Assembly (NCBI GenBank): GCA_963693365.1
Contig: CAVNZM010000002.1
Coordinates: forward strand, 2,976,001-3,040,000
DNA: 64,000 nt
Origin: Amoebidium appalachense
Taxonomy: Eukaryota; Ichthyosporea
Direction: 5' to 3'
Under the pieces are notes generated by a model, which saw only the letters and a program-made list of their open reading frames with translations, was not told the origin of the DNA and searched no databases. This document shows positions 60,423 to 64,000 of this stretch, in pieces. The position numbers and the translations under genes were made by a program. How positions within the stretch are numbered: position 1 is the stretch's first letter; each line of letters starts with the position of its first letter.

Positions 60423-61514
60423 CCCCGCAGCCATCCCCTCCTCTTCTCCCCCTCGTCGTCCTCAAATTTCTGTCACCCATTGATATCAATCCCTAACATC
60501 AGATACGGTTGAAAACCTCCCCTCCATCCCGTCTCCTTCCCGTGTTGTCCGTGCATGCATTCTCATTCAACATACGGTTATTCCAATTCCTAGTCCCACA
60601 ACCCTGGTTCATGGTGTCGTATGTGTGTCACGTCACACTGTATTCTAACGAACACAAATCACCCCCTGCAGTGTCTGACAGCCCCGTGGTCAACCGCAAA
60701 GGAACCTTCAAGCGAAACAAAGAACTGTTGTTCCAAGGAGTGGTACAACCCCCCCCCCCCCCCCTCCCCCCCCCCCCCCCCTTCCCCCCCCCCCCCCCTC
60801 CAAATCCCCAAAAATATTTGCGCTAGGTAGGCTTCAATCATTAGTTACTCACCCTTCCGGTTAGTTCAACGTCGAATTAGGAGCAGAAGTGGAAAAAAGG
60901 AGATATAAATAGGTTGTGGTCCGGGACTGTGTTAGTGGTGTTGTGTATGAGCATATGTATTTGTGCGGAGCATGGTGGTGGTGGTGGTGTGTGTGTGTGT
61001 GTCTGTGTGCCTGTGCGTGCGTGCGTCTGTGTTTGTGTGTGTGTATGTTTGAGCGGGGGGAGAGGGGGGGGGGGGGGGTTGTAGAGAAAGGGGGGAATTA
61101 TGGGAAACGAGTAGAAGAGAGGAGGGGGGGGGGGGGGGGGAGGGAGGGAGGGGGTATGGAAATGATAGATCACGTTTTTTCTCCAAGAGACATTTTAACC
61201 CTCCCGAGACTGAGGACATGATAGGGTGGTTTTTGTGAATCGGTAGCAGCTCTAATTCCAACCACAACCGAATTGTTTGCCCTATGCTTCAAGCATTTAC
61301 TCACCTGGTCCCTTCTCCGTTTCAGCTCAAACGGGGCACGGGCACTCTCAGCCGGCCAGGGTCTCCCCTTGGCAGCATGCACAAACCCTCCATGACTGCA
61401 ACGATGAACTCTGCATCCTCCCCTGACCTCTTGCTGGTACGAAACATTCATTGAATCCCATCCCCCCCTCCGACTCCCCTCCCCTTCCTACCTCGATTCC
61501 GAGTCCTCTCTTTC

Positions 61515-61586
<72 letters not shown>

Positions 61587-61678
61587 CACATCCAACTTTG
61601 CCAGCCGGCTCTGCCCCCCCCCCCCCCCCCCCCCCCCCCCAATAACACAGAGACAGATAAATCATCAAAAAAATGTGT

Positions 61679-61724
<46 letters not shown>

Positions 61725-61932
61725 ATGGGGAGTAAGCATTATACCCCAATCACGATGGGGAGTGGGGGAGGTCTGAGACCAATCTGTTTCATCACGGTTC
61801 TAATTCACCTTTTGTGCATGCAGGAGCGACGCATATCCGGGGTACCTGTGGACAGGGCCTACGAGATCCAAAAGAACATCGATGTGGAGACAAACATCCT
61901 CAATGGCCTTCTGAGCATCAAGAAGGTAAAAA

Positions 61933-61970
<38 letters not shown>

Positions 61971-62366
61971 ACCCCACCCACCCCACCCCCCACAACCACC
62001 ACCACACACGCGCACGCCCGTGCGCATGCACTCGCGCATGCATAGGCCCATTCCCGTATAGCCACCTGCTGCATTCGCCCTCCCTACACAACTAAAAAAC
62101 ACAATTGTACAAGAAAGATACTATAAACAGATTGGAAGGAGCCCACCCTGACCCTGTTTTGTGAAATACAGGTGCACGAGTTCAAGATGGAAAAGGGGCA
62201 GAAAGACCGCAGCATCAAGAAGAAGGTAGCAGACATTGACAAGAAGATTGCACTCAGCAGCCACAAACTCGAGGAGCTACGGAAGGAATTGAACCACGTG
62301 GCACACACCCAGCGCTCACCGGCAAGCCAGCACGCAGCGTCCTTGAGCAGCCTGCTTGAAGACTAA
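47491..62366 (+). CDS. Rho guanine-nucleotide exchange factor with IQ, DH and PH domains (21-22 exons)
   Basis: In-phase exons give about 964 residues. Residues 1-440 are acidic, Ser/Pro-rich and disordered. Residues 441-462 are an IQ motif ([20 protein letters not shown]), expected to bind calmodulin. Residues about 465-670 are a Dbl-homology domain from [20 protein letters not shown] through [17 protein letters not shown], the conserved CR3 helix. Residues about 674-800 are a PH domain ending [14 protein letters not shown] with the invariant Trp. Residues about 870-945 form a charged coiled coil. DH domains load Rho/Rac/Cdc42 with GTP at membranes; the PH domain assists. Calmodulin control is an inference from the IQ motif. 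Closest human member unknown. Phase shows that one exon of length 3n+2 lies between 49272 and 51126. Confidence 0.88.
48148..48234 (+). CDS. RhoGEF exon 2
   Basis: Acceptor [30 protein letters not shown] to LNLSRA, donor GCAA/GTAAGT. Phase 1 on both sides. Confidence 0.8.
48621..48787 (+). CDS. RhoGEF exon 3
   Basis: Acceptor [30 protein letters not shown] to [10 protein letters not shown], donor GAG/GTATGA in phase 0. Acidic and disordered. The preceding intron holds short C-tracts only. Confidence 0.8.
49174..49272 (+). CDS. RhoGEF exon 4
   Basis: Acceptor [30 protein letters not shown] to NASARQ, donor CAG/GTGTTC. Phase 0 on both sides. Confidence 0.7.
49837..49946 (+). CDS. Candidate RhoGEF exon 4b
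   Basis: Acceptor AAGCTGCAG, an open frame [20 protein letters not shown] to RQGHSGND, donor AC/GTAAAT. Its 110 bases (3n+2) are exactly what is needed to connect exon 4 (phase 0) to exon 5 (one leading base). The CA-rich content makes it weak; another exon could serve. Confidence 0.35.
50904..51009 (+). mobile_element. Interspersed repeat fragment with poly(C) tail
   Basis: GAGGATGGGTTCT, GTGCTTTGCAAAACTTACCT, TAGTCTGTCGTGAATTAC, CACACATTCTAA then poly(C): diverged but with the same motif order as subfamily B. Confidence 0.65.
51126..51223 (+). CDS. RhoGEF exon 5
   Basis: Acceptor GACGGTGCAG, one leading base, [20 protein letters not shown] then [12 protein letters not shown], donor GAAG/GTACGT in phase 1. 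The frame is chosen because the other two hit stops or lose the acidic/proline pattern. Confidence 0.75.
51441..51652 (+). mobile_element. Interspersed repeat, subfamily B, long copy with short C-tail
   Basis: CCATGTTCAAGTGAAAC, GTATCTGAGTTGGGTTTCGT, AGGTCGAAACTCGGG, GAGGATGGGCTCTGCTTATT, TTATCCGTTTGTTCTTGTGT, GACTCATTCAAACCCCCC. It is the reverse complement of the copy at 17964-18165. It lies in RhoGEF intron 5. Confidence 0.8.
51805..51947 (+). CDS. RhoGEF exon 6
   Basis: Acceptor [57 protein letters not shown], donor CAG/GTGGGC. A highly charged, probably helical segment. The following intron (51948-52672) is G/T-rich with (TG)n at 52027-52054. Confidence 0.82.
52673..52768 (+). CDS. RhoGEF exon 7
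   Basis: Acceptor [32 protein letters not shown] to RPKIDPSV, donor GTG/GTGCGT. Phase 0 on both sides. The following intron (52769-53768) has CA/CG-rich DNA at 53090-53390, a T-run at 53432-53453 and poly(C) at 53655-53670. Confidence 0.82.
53769..53832 (+). CDS. RhoGEF exon 8: IQ motif
   Basis: Acceptor [34 protein letters not shown], donor ATCA/GTAAGT in phase 1. It matches the IQ consensus IQxxxRGxxxR, the calmodulin or myosin-light-chain binding helix. The exon is only 64 bases long and lacks an in-frame ATG. Confidence 0.85.
53833..54246 (+). repeat. RhoGEF intron 8 with G-tracts
   Basis: The sense strand is G-rich at 54060-54110 and 54140-54185, the opposite bias to most other introns of this gene, followed by ordinary DNA and acceptor CATGCCTACAG. 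Confidence 0.8.
54247..54323 (+). CDS. RhoGEF exon 9: start of DH domain
   Basis: [26 protein letters not shown]; the xxELxxTExxYVxxL pattern is conserved region 1 of Dbl domains. Donor CAG/GTTCGA, phase 0. Confidence 0.9.
54324..55483 (+). repeat. RhoGEF intron 9: C-tracts, CA repeats and a 10-base minisatellite
   Basis: C-rich DNA at 54340-54430, poly(C) at 54480-54500, (CCCA)n at 54508-54530, CA-rich DNA at 54660-54860, poly(C) clusters at 54905-54960 and 55068-55083, then a 10-base-period array at 55324-55433 and acceptor TGTTCAACAG. Confidence 0.85.
55324..55433. repeat. 10-base-period tandem repeat, about 11 units
   Basis: Successive decamers such as GTGCTAATCG, AGGCTAATCG, GTACCAATCA, GCCCTTATCG, GTGCTAATCG and GTGTCCATTA follow a loose consensus GTGCTAATCG. 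The earlier units (GCGCCAACCA, GTGCCAGGCA) are more diverged. Confidence 0.85.
55484..55607 (+). CDS. RhoGEF exon 10: DH domain
   Basis: [20 protein letters not shown] then [20 protein letters not shown] and R, donor AGAG/GTGTGT in phase 1. This is the segment between conserved regions 1 and 2 (xxIFxNxxxIxxxH). Confidence 0.9.
55608..56245 (+). repeat. RhoGEF intron 10 with G-tracts and a T/G homopolymer junction
   Basis: Poly(G) at 55766-55792 and G-rich DNA to 55850, then T (56060-56089) directly joined to G (56090-56113). The open frame 56114-56245 before the acceptor TATTGCACAG is not coding in the used phase. Confidence 0.8.
56246..56322 (+). CDS. RhoGEF exon 11: DH domain
   Basis: Two bases complete a Glu codon; [26 protein letters not shown], donor ATG/GTGCGT in phase 0. 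Matches the HxxLLxxLxxR...IGDxFL pattern. Confidence 0.9.
56323..56874 (+). repeat. RhoGEF intron 11
   Basis: Poly(C) at 56355-56384, C-rich to 56462, G-rich DNA at 56515-56552, (GGC)n at 56692-56710 and poly(G) at 56758-56778. Acceptor CCCCCTGTGCAG. Confidence 0.8.
56875..56982 (+). CDS. RhoGEF exon 12: DH domain
   Basis: [20 protein letters not shown] then [16 protein letters not shown], donor GAT/GTGTGT. The YxxYxxNYxxA-like motif is typical of the middle of DH domains. Confidence 0.9.
56983..57579 (+). repeat. RhoGEF intron 12: poly(C), (CT)n and an interspersed repeat
   Basis: C-rich 56999-57083 with poly(C) 57043-57083, a subfamily B repeat 57098-57230, (CT)n 57233-57271, poly(C) 57272-57302. 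The last 230 bases are ordinary. Confidence 0.85.
57098..57230 (+). mobile_element. Interspersed repeat, subfamily B fragment with poly(C) tail
   Basis: CTGAGGATGGTCTCTGCTTT, GTGTGGTTTGCACTCTGCAT, CGTGTTGTCCGTTTTTTATG, TACTTTATGACACATCC then about 27 C. Confidence 0.8.
57580..57672 (+). CDS. RhoGEF exon 13: DH conserved region 3
   Basis: [31 protein letters not shown]; LLxxPVQRxxRYxLLLxE is the most diagnostic DH signature and contacts the GTPase. Donor GAG/GTATTC. Confidence 0.95.
57673..58038 (+). repeat. RhoGEF intron 13 with a 47-base poly(C) run
   Basis: Poly(C) at 57721-57767 and (CA) to 57784, then ordinary DNA. A short duplication (GACCACCCAA, CCACATATCTAACC) occurs at 57919-57960 and 57979-58025. 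Acceptor AACTCCACAG. Confidence 0.85.
58039..58194 (+). CDS. RhoGEF exon 14: end of DH domain and linker helix
   Basis: [38 protein letters not shown], the last DH helix (xHPDxxxLxxAxxxIxxVAxxINE), then [14 protein letters not shown]. Donor GAG/GTGCGT. Confidence 0.93.
58195..58831 (+). repeat. RhoGEF intron 14, C/CA-rich
   Basis: Poly(C) at 58311-58330 and 58651-58687 (the latter joined to an A-run), CACCC-rich DNA at 58450-58560 and 58744-58825, which leads directly into the acceptor CACATGCACAG. Confidence 0.85.
58832..58993 (+). CDS. RhoGEF exon 15: start of PH domain
   Basis: [20 protein letters not shown] then [20 protein letters not shown] and [13 protein letters not shown]. The xRxLFLMNDxILC strand pair is the beta3 region of DH-associated PH domains. 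Donor AAG/GTAACA. Confidence 0.9.
58994..59262 (+). repeat. RhoGEF intron 15
   Basis: C-rich with poly(C) at 59059-59091 and 59236-59257; the second run forms the polypyrimidine tract of the acceptor CCCTGCAG. Confidence 0.85.
59263..59368 (+). CDS. RhoGEF exon 16: PH domain
   Basis: [20 protein letters not shown] then [15 protein letters not shown], donor AACG/GTACGT in phase 1. Confidence 0.9.
59369..60094 (+). repeat. RhoGEF intron 16: (TG)n switching to (CA)n
   Basis: TG-rich DNA from the donor to 59456, then CGCG and (CA)n at 59460-59512 and CA-rich DNA to 59690. The two halves are mutually complementary. Poly(G) at 59826-59844. Acceptor TTTCCTCCACAG. Confidence 0.88.
60095..60223 (+). 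CDS. RhoGEF exon 17: end of PH domain
   Basis: [20 protein letters not shown] then [20 protein letters not shown] and KSA, the C-terminal PH helix with its invariant Trp. Donor GCAG/GTAGGG in phase 1. Confidence 0.93.
60224..60671 (+). repeat. RhoGEF intron 17 with poly(C) runs
   Basis: Poly(C) joined to A-runs at 60250-60288 and poly(C) at 60393-60418; otherwise ordinary sequence, including a short TTGTATATGC stretch. Acceptor ACCCCCTGCAG. Confidence 0.8.
60672..60742 (+). CDS. RhoGEF exon 18
   Basis: [24 protein letters not shown], donor GTG/GTACAA (or three bases earlier, GGA/GTGGTA; both keep phase). A basic linker after the PH domain. Confidence 0.82.
60743..61325 (+). repeat. RhoGEF intron 18
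   Basis: Poly(C) at 60749-60803, TG-rich DNA at 60980-61050, G-rich at 61056-61150. Acceptor TCTCCGTTTCAG. Confidence 0.8.
61326..61436 (+). CDS. RhoGEF exon 19
   Basis: [37 protein letters not shown], donor CTG/GTACGA. Ser/Pro-rich linker. Confidence 0.85.
61437..61823 (+). repeat. RhoGEF intron 19
   Basis: Poly(C) at 61517-61552, CA to 61584, poly(C) at 61615-61640, TG at 61675-61721. Acceptor TGTGCATGCAG. Confidence 0.85.
61824..61925 (+). CDS. RhoGEF exon 20: coiled-coil segment
   Basis: [34 protein letters not shown], donor AAG/GTAAAA. Start of the helical C-terminus. Confidence 0.88.
61926..62171 (+). repeat. RhoGEF intron 20
   Basis: Poly(C) at 61935-61970 followed by CACC-rich DNA, then ordinary sequence. 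Acceptor GAAATACAG. Confidence 0.85.
62172..62366 (+). CDS. RhoGEF exon 21: C-terminal coiled coil and stop
   Basis: [41 protein letters not shown], then a Ser-rich tail ending SSLLED and TAA. The heptad-like Leu/Ile spacing and high charge suggest a coiled coil, as in effector-binding or oligomerisation segments. Confidence 0.9.
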   Translation: MHEFKMEKGQKDRSIKKKVADIDKKIALSSHKLEELRKELNHVAHTQRSPASQHAASLSSLLED

Positions 62367-63327
62367 TTTATCACTAATTAGCCCCAGAGTGACTATATTC
62401 CTTATGGTTTCGAAGGGTTGGAATCTCCGCAGTATCAATCTTTGCATCATGGGGTAGAGGCCGGGCCGATTGCTCCGAGGGCTTTCATAGCCGGAGTAGT
62501 GTTTTGAAAGGTTTCTTATTCCACTTCTTGCTGTTGCTTAGCTATCTGGTGTTGGTGAGAAGAAAGGTTGGGGGGGGGGGGGGGGGGAGGGGGGGGAGGG
62601 GGGAGGGGGGGAGTTGGAAAGGGGTATGTATTGTAGGATTATCAAGCTTGCCATTAAGACGACATGTTTTATGGGCAAAGATATAGTTTTGTCAGCAGTA
62701 CCAGTATCACTTAGTATTAGACCGCACGACAGCAGTGCCAGTATCACTTAGTATTAGACCGCACGACATGAACAGTCGACAAGTTTTCGACTGTTCGAGA
62801 TCTTTTGTGTACATTACCCTTTCTCTTAGATAACGTATGATTCTTCCAACGACTGCACCTCACTACGGCAGTATGCTCGGAAGTGTTCTATATGCTGCAC
62901 GAAGGGAAAAGCTGTTTTGTTACTACGTGTGTGGAGGTTTTGTTTGAGAACAACTTGCTAGTGGGGCCAAAGTCATGCTCACAAATGTACTTACGTGAAG
63001 AACTTTTAGGCACATCTGTCTGCCTGGGTGCTCGAAATATGATACGCCTCGTGTGTATGAGTATATTTGTTGTTGTTGGGGGAGGAGGGGGAGGGAGGGG
63101 GGTGGGAGGGAGGGAGGAAGATGGAAGGAGGGGTATCAGGGAGCTGGTTGAGAAGAGTTTTGGAAGGTAACAGGGAATAGAGTTCTGGGGATACCGTACG
63201 GCATGTGAGAAACGGTTAGGATGCATTGCGAAGCCACATGGACAGTTTGGAAACACCAGACGTCACAAAACGTGGCAGAAACGTCACACACAACAAGGAA
63301 AGAATGATAACAGCTTTAAAAAGTGGT
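62367..63327. other. Intergenic region between convergent RhoGEF and H2B genes
   Basis: Holds the RhoGEF 3' untranslated region (no canonical AATAAA seen), G-rich DNA at 62570-62610 and 63079-63120, a 37-base tandem duplication at 62694-62767 and a 10-base hairpin at 62770-62796. No gene recognised. Confidence 0.6.
62694..62767. repeat. 37-base tandem duplication followed by a 10-base hairpin
   Basis: AGCAGT(A/G)CCAGTATCAC continuing to GACCGCACGAC occurs at 62694-62730 and 62731-62767 with one difference. Two bases later GAACAGTCGA (62770-62779) pairs with TCGACTGTTC (62787-62796) around a 7-base loop. Confidence 0.92.
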
Positions 63328-63343
63328 GGTGTTTAAAAACACC
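63328..63343 (-). terminator. Histone mRNA 3' stem-loop
   Basis: On the minus strand GGTGTTTTTAAACACC: a 6-base stem (GGTGTT/AACACC) with a TTTA loop, 37 bases after the H2B stop. It fits the metazoan replication-dependent histone hairpin (six-pair stem, four-base U-rich loop). AAAGCTG about 11 bases further resembles a histone downstream element. This implies a non-polyadenylated mRNA processed by SLBP and U7 snRNP. Confidence 0.82.
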
Positions 63344-63380
63344 AGTTGTTGCCGACGCTGTGCAAGTATCGTGCAGATGT

Positions 63381-63755
63381 TTACTTGTTGGAGGTGTATT
63401 TGGTCACGGCCTTGGTGCCCTCAGACACGGCGTGCTTGGCAAGCTCACCAGGAAGGAGCAGGCGCACGGCAGTCTGAATCTCTCGGGAGGAGATGGTGGA
63501 CTTCTTGTTGTAGAGTGCAAGCTTGGAGGCTTCACCAGCAACACGCTCGAAGATGTCGTTCACGAACGAGTTCATGATAGACATAGCCTTCGAGGAAATA
63601 CCGGTATCGGGGTGCACCTGCTTGAGCACCTTGTAGATGTACACGCTGTAGCTCTCCTTTCTCTTCTTCTTCTTCTTGTCGCCCTTCTTAGCGGCGGCGG
63701 CGGCCCCGCCCTCACCGGCTTTCTTCTCGGCCTTCTTTCCTCCCTTAGGCGGCAT
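63381..63755 (-). CDS. H2B: Histone H2B
   Basis: 124 residues: [20 protein letters not shown], a Lys-rich tail, [60 protein letters not shown] and [20 protein letters not shown]. The histone fold and the alpha-C helix with its ubiquitylated Lys (AVTKYTS) are intact. H2B pairs with H2A in the nucleosome. The Ala/Gly-rich tail and [11 protein letters not shown] are mildly divergent from vertebrate H2B. Start chosen at the canonical MPPK; the frame is open a little upstream. No introns, with a histone stem-loop downstream. Confidence 0.97.
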   Translation of the reverse strand: MPPKGGKKAEKKAGEGGAAAAAKKGDKKKKKRKESYSVYIYKVLKQVHPDTGISSKAMSIMNSFVNDIFERVAGEASKLALYNKKSTISSREIQTAVRLLLPGELAKHAVSEGTKAVTKYTSNK

Positions 63756-63813
63756 GTTTGCGATTTCTTCGGGCTTGAGACGGTCAACTGAATGGGCCAA
63801 AGCTCATGGCTAG

Positions 63814-63821
63814 TTTATATA
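63814..63821 (-). promoter_or_regulatory. TATA box of the H2B gene
   Basis: TATATAAA on the minus strand about 59 bases upstream of the ATG, well placed for a short histone 5' leader. Confidence 0.75.
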
Positions 63822-63859
63822 CAGAGAGTGGCGATCGGTTTGATAAAAAGCAGCTTTTA

Positions 63860-63905
63860 CCATTGGCTGAAGCTCGGCTGAAGAAAAGATCGGGTAGCTG
63901 ATTGG
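63860..63905 (-). promoter_or_regulatory. Two CCAAT boxes of the H2B promoter
   Basis: CAGCCAATGG (63860-63869) and AAACCAATCAGC (centred on 63901-63905), about 45 and 85 bases upstream of the TATA box on the minus strand. Paired CCAAT elements are usual in H2A/H2B promoters. A divergent histone gene may lie beyond the right edge, but it is not visible. Confidence 0.65.
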
Positions 63906-64000
63906 TTTCTCCAGAGAGGGGTAAATCCCAGGCACACAGGTCATTCTGTTATCCCACCTTTCGCCTCCGTCTATCCCAGCTTAAGTCACAGTGGGGTAGA

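Overview
The window looks like nuclear DNA of an animal or a close holozoan relative. Its genes are split by many GT-AG introns. An intronless histone H2B gene ends in a histone-type 3' stem-loop, and the recognisable proteins (ELMOD, MUS81, a Dbl-family RhoGEF, a DYRK1 start) are metazoan/holozoan families. I cannot name the species. Non-coding DNA is extraordinarily rich in (CA/TG)n and (CT)n microsatellites and in pure poly(C)/poly(G) runs of 20 to about 85 bases.

Layout. 0.1-0.2 kb, minus strand: the first coding exon of a DYRK1/minibrain-like kinase running off the left edge. 2.6-6.9 kb, plus: a complete three-exon ELMO-domain gene (ELMOD1/2 type). 9.4-9.9 kb, minus: an intronless SET-domain methyltransferase. 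12.2-14.0 kb, minus: two exons of a protein I do not recognise. 14.7-25.2 kb, minus: a MUS81-type structure-specific endonuclease in at least seven exons (N-terminal segment, winged helix, low-complexity insert, ERCC4 nuclease, divergent C-terminus). 27-32 kb: a quiet intergenic island almost free of microsatellites. 32.8-41.4 kb, plus: a four-exon, about 700-residue, mostly disordered protein ending in six tandem Cys/His repeats. 41.4-47.5 kb: intergenic, with a triplicated microsatellite module and a long interspersed repeat. 47.5-62.4 kb, plus: a Rho guanine-nucleotide exchange factor of 21-22 exons (disordered N-terminus, IQ motif, DH, PH, C-terminal coiled coil). 63.4-63.8 kb, minus: histone H2B with TATA and CCAAT boxes.

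The genes do not form one pathway. They include an Arf-GAP-type factor and a Rho GEF (small GTPase control), a recombination nuclease, chromatin proteins (H2B, a SET enzyme) and an unknown Cys/His-repeat protein. Neighbours lie on both strands, each with its own flanking DNA, so there are no operons. A family of interspersed repeats ending in a poly(C) tract (poly(G) when inverted) is scattered through introns and intergenic DNA and is the most unusual feature of the window.

Exon borders were chosen by hand from splice consensus, reading phase and remembered family alignments; they may be off by a few bases where noted.
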